This document shows, piece after piece, positions 7,599-15,700 of a stretch of 26,163 bases of DNA (positions are counted from its first letter, which is position 1; each line of letters opens with the position of its first letter). The notes beneath the pieces are model-generated. The model was not told the origin of the DNA. It saw nothing but the letters and a program-made list of their open reading frames with translations, and made no database searches. The DNA lies in the IMG/VR virus record IMGVR_UViG_3300023184_000466, positions 1 to 26,163 of that record, one strand, 5' to 3'. The position numbers and the translations under genes are program-made. Origin of the DNA: a virus.

Positions 7599-8792
7599 TT
7601 AATAAATATTCAAAAGTTTATTAATTGACACGATTACTTGCTCAGGTTTTATAGTTTTTGTACATTCAAAATGTCTTGGTGTATTTTGATGTTCAGGACA
7701 CCATTCCCAATCACCAGGATTTAACCAATGTCTATTAAAACATCCAGAACAAGCATTTGAATCAGGAGTAAATATACGTTCACAATCTTCAAATTCAGTA
7801 TATGGTTCACTAAAGCCTGAAATTAATATTGTTTTTGTTCCCAAAGCCCAGGATAACCAACTCATTCCACTACCTACACCAATAAACATATCAGCGTGTT
7901 TAATATCATTCATTCTATCTTGTAATGGTAAATTACCTGTTTTATCAATAATACCTTCTAAAGTACCTCCTAATTTTGAATCATGCCACGGATCACCATG
8001 AGGTTCTTGAGTTAACATAACAACATGATAATTTTTACTAAGTAAATAGTCAATAATATCTTGCCATCCACCTGGGTAATTCCAATATTTAGCATGAGCG
8101 GAAGCATGAGGAGCAATCACAACATATTTTCCATTTATTTGTTTACCTTTATTTTCAAAATAAACTTTAGGTTTTACTTCATAATAATCTAATCCTAAAA
8201 TATCCGTTGCTGTTTGTTGTAAAGGTATTGTTTTGAATTCTTGTGGGTTTTTGCTTTTTACTCTTTCTTCATTATCATAAAACCACCCAATACAGTACAT
8301 AGCATATAAATTTTCTACAGGAGTACCAGGTTTAATAAATTCTATTTCTGGGTATTGAGATTCAAACCAATCGTTATGGAAAGTTGATACTACCATGTGG
8401 CAATTGTGTTTTTTTCTAAATTCTTCGATATGAGGAAACCATGCTAGAGTATCACCTAAAGCATTTGATTCTAAATGTACATAAACTTTTTTATTTTCAG
8501 CATTATATAAATGTTCAAATACTAACTTATTGTTACTGTAGACTTCAATTTTCCACTCAACAAAATAAGCAGTATTACACTTAGTCCACATATTATTACT
8601 AATATCAGCTTCATGGTAAATTTTACCTGTTTTATTATCTTTAAAAACAACATAATAATTAGCATCTTGTGGTCCTAATATTTCACAAGAAGCACAGTTT
8701 ACAAAATGAACATTAAAAGAATTAGAAGGTTCTTTAAAAGGTAAATTTAATTTTACTGTGTTGTTGTATTCTTTAATTAGTATATCTTTCAT
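7599..8792 (-). CDS. TibC/AAH-like autotransporter O-heptosyltransferase family glycosyltransferase (397 aa)
   Basis: GT9-related enzyme of the type that transfers heptose to Ser/Thr residues of autotransporter adhesins in the cytoplasm. Visible features in order: an N-terminal beta-rich domain (~1-100); the acceptor/catalytic segment HLESNALGDTLAWFPHIEEF with Asp114; KYVVIAPHASAHAKYWNYPG (~222-241); the donor-site motif GVGSGMSWLSWALGTKTILI followed by SGFSEPYTEF; and the iron-binding cysteines CSGC (348, 351), WEWC (365) and FEC (377), spaced as C-x2-C-x13-C-x11-C. This cysteine set marks the TibC-type family rather than LPS heptosyltransferases. It overlaps the upstream glycosyltransferase gene by 20 nt. 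The sugar donor cannot be read from sequence. The nearby giant Ser/Thr-rich fibre is a plausible substrate (inference). Confidence 0.88.
   Translation of the reverse strand: MKDILIKEYNNTVKLNLPFKEPSNSFNVHFVNCASCEILGPQDANYYVVFKDNKTGKIYHEADISNNMWTKCNTAYFVEWKIEVYSNNKLVFEHLYNAENKKVYVHLESNALGDTLAWFPHIEEFRKKHNCHMVVSTFHNDWFESQYPEIEFIKPGTPVENLYAMYCIGWFYDNEERVKSKNPQEFKTIPLQQTATDILGLDYYEVKPKVYFENKGKQINGKYVVIAPHASAHAKYWNYPGGWQDIIDYLLSKNYHVVMLTQEPHGDPWHDSKLGGTLEGIIDKTGNLPLQDRMNDIKHADMFIGVGSGMSWLSWALGTKTILISGFSEPYTEFEDCERIFTPDSNACSGCFNRHWLNPGDWEWCPEHQNTPRHFECTKTIKPEQVIVSINKLLNIY
7602..7610 (-). promoter_or_regulatory. AATATTTAT box upstream of the 282-aa gene
   Basis: Coding-strand GAATATTTATTAATAAAC, 8 nt before the ATG. 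It overlaps the last codons of the heptosyltransferase-like gene (stop at 7601-7599). Confidence 0.45.
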
Positions 8793-9720
8793 ATATTTGT
8801 ACTAGTTCTTTTGTTCTATTTAACCAAGATAAGGATTGAGCATGGGATAAAGCATTTTGTCTGTAAGCATCATATTTGTTTAGAATATCTTCCATACCAT
8901 TTACCATATCAGGTAAACTACGAGGAGCTCTCCACATTCCACCAAAAAATGTTTCTTCTTCTATCCAACCTAAAACAGGTAAACCACATGCTGCGGCCTC
9001 TAATATTGTTAAATTAGGGTGACCTGCTTCTAATTCACTTGGATGTAAAAATATAGTATGTGAAGTATAAAGTTGTCTTAATTGTTCATTAGGTAAATCA
9101 TAAATTACATTTAATTTAGGATAACCTTTTACCCAAGGATTAGCATCTATCCAATTTTCATTATTTTGGGGACCAGCAATAGTGATAGATAAATTGTAGG
9201 CCATAGCTAATTTAATACCCAATTCAAATCCTTTTCTATCATGAGTACCATAACCACCTAATCCATTATTAGCTAACATTAACAAACTATGTTTTATTGG
9301 TGGATTTAAATTTGGAAAAAATGTATCAATATCTACACCATGAGAAAAATATTCTACTTTATCACATTCAAAATAATCAACTAAATAACGAGCAGGTACT
9401 AAAGAACACAATGATTTTTCCATTGCTTCTTTATTTTTCCTATACACCTCAGAATCTTTTCCATAATAAAAAGCATGGTGGTCATGGTGCTGAAAAATAT
9501 ATGGTATTCCTCTTTCTGCTAGTTCTAAAGCTAAATTAGCAACGTGTACCATTACAACATCATAGTCACCTTTATTTACTTCGTTTGCCCATTTAATATC
9601 TACTTGATGTCCTAATTTTTTTAAATTACAAGTAAAATCCCATACTATTTTTTCAATAGCACCCCATGAAGGTGGTGGAATAGGAATACCGCAACCTGGA
9701 TTTATTTGGCAAATTTTCAT
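8773..9720 (-). CDS. GT4-like glycosyltransferase (315 aa)
   Basis: Probable retaining GT-B glycosyltransferase. The N-terminus has MKICQINPGCGIPIPPPSWG followed by AIEKIVWDFTCNLKKLGHQV, the usual 'PP..GG.E..v..L...L...GH.V' start of GT4 enzymes. The C-terminal half carries NNGLGGYGTHDRKGFELGIK (~152-171), TIAGPQ (~180), QLRQLYTSHTIFLHPSELEA (~214-233) and GHPNLTILEAAACGLPVLGW (~234-253), matching the donor-binding end of the family. The first Glu of the usual E-x7-E pair is not in the exact position (EAGHPNLTILE), a possible variation. Its start overlaps the upstream 663-residue gene by 4 nt (ATGA) and its end overlaps the next gene, so the three are translationally coupled. Donor and acceptor are unknown; it may extend a glycan started by the TibC-like enzyme. 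Confidence 0.85.
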   Translation of the reverse strand: MKICQINPGCGIPIPPPSWGAIEKIVWDFTCNLKKLGHQVDIKWANEVNKGDYDVVMVHVANLALELAERGIPYIFQHHDHHAFYYGKDSEVYRKNKEAMEKSLCSLVPARYLVDYFECDKVEYFSHGVDIDTFFPNLNPPIKHSLLMLANNGLGGYGTHDRKGFELGIKLAMAYNLSITIAGPQNNENWIDANPWVKGYPKLNVIYDLPNEQLRQLYTSHTIFLHPSELEAGHPNLTILEAAACGLPVLGWIEEETFFGGMWRAPRSLPDMVNGMEDILNKYDAYRQNALSHAQSLSWLNRTKELVQIYERYTN

Positions 9721-11708
9721 TTTAATTCTATATAACCGTTATCTGATAGGTTGTTATAAAAATAATCAGGAGTTAATATAATTTCTTTTGTTTCTATTAT
9801 ATTTTCTTTTAACGTATCTTCTCTATCATAAAAATTTGCTACTATATTACATGGTTTATTTTCAAAATCCATAATTTTAAACCATTTATTATTACCATTA
9901 ATATTGATAGTTTCTACTAGTATATCATCTACAAAAACATCCATTATTCTACTATCTGTAGAATTATTAACACTAAACCAAATAACAAACTTATTATAAG
10001 TCTTTTTTATTGGGAGTAGAGTAAAATATTCAACACGTGAAAAATCATAATGTATTAAATATTGATTTGCTAATTCTACAAAATCTTGATTTTTTTCATA
10101 ATAAACTCTATCAGAAATGAATTTTAAATTATGATAAACCATATTTTCTAATCCATTAGTTTCAGAACCCCAACGGTACATAGCATCAGTATAGTCTTGT
10201 TCTTTTAACATTGGAGGAAAATCGTTTATATATGATTTTGGATTAACTCCCATAAACCAAGTAGTAATAGTTGGACCTTCTTGATCACCTTCTCTTAAAT
10301 GAACATAATAATCTTTTTTATTTAATTTAGAAGATACATAATTTAAAAAATATTCATCATTAATCTCGTAATCATAATTTAAAAAGAAAGCTTTATTAAA
10401 TCCTAAACCTTGAGCTAAACAAGCTCCATTATAATAATTTGTATAACAAGCAGGACCATGATAAATGTCATTTCCATGAGCTTTTAAGTTTATATAAGCA
10501 TAAAAATCAGGATAATTGTAATAAGAATAGGAATAAAAAGTATGTTTAGTTAATAAATTATTATTATCAACAATTACATAATCTACTTTTTTTTCTAATT
10601 CTTTAGGAACTGGTATGTGTGATGTTAAAATAATTTTTCTTCCTGTTTTTTTAGCTGCTTTGATGTTTTGTAATGTTACATCAATAATTCTTTGTGTATT
10701 AGGATATGTAGAAATAATAATTACTTCTTTTTCTTTATTTATATATTCTTCTTTATTTAATAATTGTTGAATTATTTCACAATTTTGTTTAAAGTCATTA
10801 AATTCAAGATAATTAACTTTATCAAATTTATCAAAATAATTTAAATAAACTGGTAAATTATATATTAAAACAGGGATTTGATAAGAAATTGCTTCACGAA
10901 TAACTAAAGGCATTGTTTCTTTATCATTATTTGAACCTTTAGATGTGAATAAAAATAAATCCATTGCTTGGTAAAATCTATCTACATCTGTTCTTTCATC
11001 CCACCATGTTAAATTTGAAGGTGTATCTTTTTCTAATGGTTCCCAATACCATCTAAAATTATCTGCTCTATTACCTAAACTATGAAATTCATATTCAGGT
11101 AATGATTTAGCATATTCAAAAAATTCTGCTTGGTTTTTACGTGATGTATATAATCCAACGTGTAAAATATGTTTTTTATTGGGATCTAAACCTAGTGCTT
11201 TTAATGCTTCTTCTCTATTAGGACGTTCAACATATTCAATTGGATACTCAACTAATACTTTAGGAATGTTTATATCTTTATACTGATTAATTTGCCAATC
11301 AGATACAAACATAAATTTATCTGGAAAGAATTGTTTATTTTCTGTATTGTAAGATGAATCATGTGATGTTTCTACAATAGCATAACTTCTATCCTGTTTG
11401 TATATTTGTTTAGCTATATCTGAATCCATAAAAAATTCAGGTATTTCTTCTAAATGAATAATATCGGGTTGGATATTGTTAATAATTTCAATTAATTGTT
11501 GTTTATTATCGTCTAGTGTATAAAATCTTTCAGGAGCAACGAGTTGGGTTATTTTATTTTTAGTTACAACTAAACGACCACCTGTATGATCTACCCATTC
11601 AATAAGATAAATAATAAATTCATCTTTTAATAATTCTATTTTTTTACAAAGGTATTGAGGAAGTCCACCTGTTGACAGATGCGGGGCAACATATAACAAT
11701 TTTTTCAT
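9717..11708 (-). CDS. Multidomain glycosyltransferase: GT4-like N-terminus fused to a second domain (663 aa)
   Basis: Three parts are visible. Residues 1-~325 form a GT4/GT-B unit: MKKLLYVAPHLSTGGLPQYL at the start, IQPDIIHLEEIPEFFMDSD (~99-117), HILHVGLYTSRKNQAEFF (~180-197), and the E-x7-E donor motif in ETMPLVIREAISYQIPVLIY near 262-281. Residues ~330-580 (VIIISTYPNTQRIIDVTLQN, KAFFLNYDYEINDEYFLNYV, TWFMGVNPKSY) look like a GT-A/GT2-type domain with DYE in the DxD-like position. The last ~80 residues are a beta-rich module (KFVIWFSVNNSTDSRIMDVF). The assignment of the second and third domains is by pattern and less certain. It is the first gene of the glycosyltransferase operon and has a box before it. 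It could make two linkages of one glycan. Confidence 0.8.
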   Translation of the reverse strand: MKKLLYVAPHLSTGGLPQYLCKKIELLKDEFIIYLIEWVDHTGGRLVVTKNKITQLVAPERFYTLDDNKQQLIEIINNIQPDIIHLEEIPEFFMDSDIAKQIYKQDRSYAIVETSHDSSYNTENKQFFPDKFMFVSDWQINQYKDINIPKVLVEYPIEYVERPNREEALKALGLDPNKKHILHVGLYTSRKNQAEFFEYAKSLPEYEFHSLGNRADNFRWYWEPLEKDTPSNLTWWDERTDVDRFYQAMDLFLFTSKGSNNDKETMPLVIREAISYQIPVLIYNLPVYLNYFDKFDKVNYLEFNDFKQNCEIIQQLLNKEEYINKEKEVIIISTYPNTQRIIDVTLQNIKAAKKTGRKIILTSHIPVPKELEKKVDYVIVDNNNLLTKHTFYSYSYYNYPDFYAYINLKAHGNDIYHGPACYTNYYNGACLAQGLGFNKAFFLNYDYEINDEYFLNYVSSKLNKKDYYVHLREGDQEGPTITTWFMGVNPKSYINDFPPMLKEQDYTDAMYRWGSETNGLENMVYHNLKFISDRVYYEKNQDFVELANQYLIHYDFSRVEYFTLLPIKKTYNKFVIWFSVNNSTDSRIMDVFVDDILVETININGNNKWFKIMDFENKPCNIVANFYDREDTLKENIIETKEIILTPDYFYNNLSDNGYIELK

Positions 11709-11721
11709 AACGATGTTGACA

Positions 11722-11730
11722 ATAAATATA
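11722..11730 (-). promoter_or_regulatory. ATATTTAT box upstream of the glycosyltransferase operon
   Basis: Coding-strand TATATTTATTG, 13 nt before the ATG of the 663-aa gene. It is the only box for the three overlapping glycosyltransferase genes, which suggests one transcript. Confidence 0.45.
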
Positions 11731-11750
11731 ATAAAAAGTACTTAAAGTAC
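11731..11750 (-). terminator. Weak hairpin with T tract after the 90-aa gene
   Basis: On the minus strand GTACT-TTA-AGTAC is followed by TTTTTAT. The stem is only 5 bp, so this is a weak or partial terminator candidate. It lies immediately before the box of the glycosyltransferase operon. Confidence 0.35.
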
Positions 11751-11757
11751 CAAGTTA

Positions 11758-12030
11758 TTATAAAGAACCTGTTGGGTATCCTGTAATTGTTAGTCCTTTA
11801 TCAGCCGCTATAGATTGAATGATTACTTTATCATCTGTTCCCCATGTTGCTAAAACTTCAGGGGGTACTTCATAATCCTCACTAAATAAAAGAGAACCAC
11901 TTACTCCTAAAAGATTATATCTAGCAGTACAATATGTTGATTGTAAATCATATCTTAAAATATAAGCATTTAAATAAACTGCTTGTTTATTTATTACTGG
12001 TACTGGTGAAATTGATGCTACTAATGCCAT
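11758..12030 (-). CDS. Small probable virion protein (90 aa)
   Basis: Unrecognised. It starts MALVASISPVPVINKQAVYL and continues with alternating strands (AYILRYDLQSTYCTARYNLL, SGSLLFSEDYEVPPEVLATW) then GTDDKVIIQSIAADKGLTIT. The 'EDYEVPPEVLATWGTDDKVI' part resembles small proteins commonly found among tail-fibre genes of environmental T4-like phages, where the function is unknown. A box lies only 5 nt from the ATG, closer than for any other gene here, so a transcript from it would be nearly leaderless. It is probably a small beta-rich structural subunit or fibre accessory; that is inference from context. Confidence 0.65.
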   Translation of the reverse strand: MALVASISPVPVINKQAVYLNAYILRYDLQSTYCTARYNLLGVSGSLLFSEDYEVPPEVLATWGTDDKVIIQSIAADKGLTITGYPTGSL

Positions 12031-12035
12031 ATGTT

Positions 12036-12044
12036 ATAAATATA
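12036..12044 (-). promoter_or_regulatory. ATATTTAT box upstream of the 90-aa gene
   Basis: Coding-strand TTAATATATTTATAACATATG; only 5 nt separate the box from the ATG. This short spacing is hard to reconcile with a simple -10 element unless the mRNA is leaderless. Confidence 0.4.
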
Positions 12045-12052
12045 TTAAAAAA

Positions 12053-12742
12053 TTAAGTTACATATACATCATAAACAATTCCTGAGCCGTTTGTATATCC
12101 TTGAGAAGCACCTCCTGAAGTCCATGTAAAACTACCTCCACCTCCACCAGCATTATATACAGTAGTACCATTAACTGAAAAAGCAATATTTGCAATACCA
12201 TTACCTGGGTTTGTATTAATTTGGATAGACCAATAAACATTGGATACTAAAGGAAAACTATTAGCAGAAAAACCAGGCATTTGAGTTGCTCCTGCTGAAG
12301 TTCCTCCAGGAGCATTAACATTAAAACTATTATGAACTCTATAAACACCATTATAATCATAACAATCTATTTGAACATTTATGTCATTATTTTGTCCTGG
12401 TGGGGGGAAAAATGTATTGTTTTTTGTATTATTATAAGAATATTTTATATCATAAGTAGTTCCATCAAAATAGTAATATTTGTTAGTATAATTACCTAAA
12501 TTTATAAAATCTACGCCACGTACAAGAGGAGCACCTGTATTGTATATAGCGTTTCCACCTGCAGGTACTCCTCCTCCACTACCATCTCCCCCAAATCCAT
12601 TAGAAGTATAAGTATTAGATCCTAAAGGACCTTGAGCCCAAGATTCATAAGCAATCCTTCCAAAACTTTCCGCCGCTGAAAATCCTGGTGTTGATTCTTG
12701 AAATAAATCATCTATACTTATTGGTCCTCCTGGAGTTGGCAT
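12053..12742 (-). CDS. Glycine/asparagine-rich probable fibre or virion accessory protein (229 aa)
   Basis: Starts MPTPGGPISIDDLFQES, a pattern I associate with phage structural proteins carrying a short N-terminal peptide (P-G-P-I-S-(I/M)-xDL). A Gly-rich linker follows (NGFGGDGSGGGVPAGGN, ~48-64). The C-terminal half has alternating beta strands rich in Asn, Tyr and Gly (NINVQIDCYDYNGVYRVHNS-like region, then SNVYWSIQINTNPGNGIANI and IAFSVNGTTVYNAGGGGG). The ATG is one base after the TAA of the giant gene (TAATATG), so it is translationally coupled to the giant fibre. That linkage suggests an adaptor, tip or assembly partner of the fibre. The function is not known. Confidence 0.7.
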   Translation of the reverse strand: MPTPGGPISIDDLFQESTPGFSAAESFGRIAYESWAQGPLGSNTYTSNGFGGDGSGGGVPAGGNAIYNTGAPLVRGVDFINLGNYTNKYYYFDGTTYDIKYSYNNTKNNTFFPPPGQNNDINVQIDCYDYNGVYRVHNSFNVNAPGGTSAGATQMPGFSANSFPLVSNVYWSIQINTNPGNGIANIAFSVNGTTVYNAGGGGGSFTWTSGGASQGYTNGSGIVYDVYVT

Positions 12743-12743
12743 A

Positions 12744-15700
12744 TTATTTATCTTTAAGTTGTTGTTCTAAACTTTCTACTTTAGCTGTTAATTCTTTAAT
12801 AGCTTCAATCAATAGAGCGTTTAAGTTACCATATGCTACTGCTAATGTTCCATCATCTACTCTTGTTGTAACTACTTCAGGTAATACTTTTTGTACTTCT
12901 TGAGCAATTACACCGGCGTATCTTTGTGTATCTTCTCTATCTGTTCTTATAAACGTTACACCTCTAATTTCTTTAATTTTTTCTATAGCGTTTTCAATTA
13001 CTTGAACATCTCCTTTTACTTTAGCATCTGAAAATGCTACAATATCGTTTGAAGCATATATTGATATTCCACTAACGTTTCCGTTTACATCTAATGGATA
13101 ACTAGGAGCTGTAGTTTGAATACCTACATAACCTGCTGTAGTTATTGCCATTACTGTACCAAAACTAGCGTTATAGAAGAAGAAATCAGATGCTAAAGCA
13201 CCTACTGCACTACCTCCTACACCTACGTTCCATGTGTTAGTTACACCTTGAGCATTATAAATAATTTGAGCGTATCCTGAAGTAGAATCGTTTTCTAATG
13301 TTAATGGACTTTCAGTAGAAGAGTTATTTAAAATGTGTACTTTAGAATTTGGAGATGTTGTTCCAATACCAAATCTACTATTTGTAATATCAGCGTATAA
13401 GAACGATACACTTTGTACTGTTGAAGCACCTACTGATCTTACTAAATAATCGGGTTGGTTTACAAATGTACCACCACTAATACCTGCTGTACCGCTAAAT
13501 GATATACCACTTGTTCCAGCAGCACCACTTGTACCATTAGTACCGTTAATACCACTTGTACCATTAGCACCATTTATACCATTAGTACCAGAAGCACCTG
13601 TTGTACCATTTGTTGCATTAATTCCTGAAGTACCTGCTATACCATTTCTTCCTGAAGTTCCATCAGCACCATTTGTACCTGAAGTAGCATTACTTATTCC
13701 AGAAGTTCCTGATGTGCCATTTCTTCCTGAAGTACCATCTGCTCCGTTTGTTCCTGAAGTAGCATTACTTATTCCAGAAGTTCCTGATGTGCCATTTCTT
13801 CCTGAAGTACCATTAGCGCCGTTAGTACCACTAGTACCACCTCCTATTGAAATACCGCTTGTACCTGAAGTACCGTTTATACCACTTGTTCCACTAGCGC
13901 CATTTACACCTGAAGTACCACCTCCTATTGAAATACCGCTTGTACCTGAAGTACCGTTTATACCTGAAGTACCACTAGCACCTGTTGTACCTGAAGTTGT
14001 AAGACTATTTCCAGATGTACCTGATGTACCACTTATACCTGATGTTTGGTTTGCACCTGAAGTACCAGCTGTTACGTTTGAGTTACCACTTGTACCACTA
14101 GTACCGCTTATACCTGATGTTTGGTTTGCACCTGAAGTACCAGCTGTTACGTTTGAGTTACCACTTGTACCACTAGTACCGCTTATACCTGATGTTTGTG
14201 ATGTGCCTGAAGTACCTGCTGTAACATTACTATTTCCAGAAGTACCACTTGTACCGCTTATACCTGATGTTTGTGATGTGCCTGAAGTACCTGCAGTTAC
14301 GTTTGAGTTACCACTTGTACCTGAAGTACCAGTTGTGCCTGATGTATTTGAAATACCACTAGTTCCAGCATTTCCACTATTACCTGAAGTACCATTTGTA
14401 CCTGTAGTTCCTGAAGTATTGCTTATTCCAGAAATACCAGCAGCACCACTTAAACCTGAAGTACCTGATGTTCCACTAGTTCCTGATGAACCACTAGTTC
14501 CTGAAGTATTAGAAGCACCTGATTGACCGGCTGTACCTGAAACTCCTGTAGTACCACTTGAACCTGAAGTTCCTGAAGTGTTTGAAGCACCTGATTGACC
14601 AGCAGTACCTGAAGCACCTGTTGTACCTGAAGTACCATTTGTACCTGATGTGTTTGAAACACCACTAACTCCTGCTGTTCCATTAGCTCCTGTTGTACCA
14701 GAAGTACCTTGTGAACCGCTTGTACCACTTGTACTAGAAGCACCTGATTGGCCTGCTGTACCTGAAGCTCCTGTAGTACCTGAAGAACCTGAAGTTCCTG
14801 AAGTATTAGAAGCTCCACTGTTACCACCAGTTCCATTAGCACCTGTTGTTCCTGAAGTACCATTAGTACCTGAGGTGTTAGATAATCCTGATTGACCTGC
14901 TGTACCTGAAGCGCCTGTTGTACCAGAAGTTCCTGTTGTGCCTGAAGAACCTGAAGTTCCAGAGGTGTTAGAAACACCACTAACTCCTGCTGTTCCATTA
15001 GCCCCTGTTGTACCTGAAGAACCTGAAGTTCCTGAAGTGTTTGAAGATCCACTATTACCACCTGTTCCATTGGCACCTGTTGTACCAGAAGTACCATTTG
15101 TACCAGATGTATTAGAAATTCCACTAACTCCTGCTGTACCTGAAGCACCTGTTGTACCTGAAGTACCTTGTGAACCACTTGTTCCTGAAGTAGAACTTAA
15201 TCCACTAGTACCTGCAGTACCTGATCTTCCCGCAGTACCATCTGTACCACTTGAACCAGAAGTACCAGAAGTACCACTTGTATCATTATTTCCTGAAGTA
15301 CCAGCTATACCTCTTGTTCCTGAAGTACCAGTAGTACCACTAGAACCTGATGTTCCTGATGTGTTTGAAGCTCCTGATTGACCTGCTGTTCCAGTAGCTC
15401 CTGTAGTACCGGAAGAACCTGAAGTTCCTGAAGTATTAGAAGCACCTGATTGACCTGCAGTACCATTAGCACCTGTTGTACCTGAAGTACCATTTGTACC
15501 TGATGTATTAGATATACCTGATTGTCCTGCAGTTCCAGCGGCTCCTGTTGTTCCAGAAGTACCTTGTGAACCACTTGTTCCCGAAGTATTAGATAAACCA
15601 CTTGTACCTGCTGTACCAGATCTACCTGCTGTACCATCAGTACCACTTGTTCCTGAAGATCCTGAGGTACCTGATGTATTTGAATCACCGCTAGTTCCAG

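Noticed and set aside
8811-9539. Plus-strand frames opposite the glycosyltransferase gene
   Set aside because: Low-complexity antisense translations within a recognised coding region.
12058-12240. 60-codon minus-strand frame inside the 229-aa gene
   Set aside because: Overlaps a better supported gene in another frame and has Leu/Val-rich low-complexity sequence.
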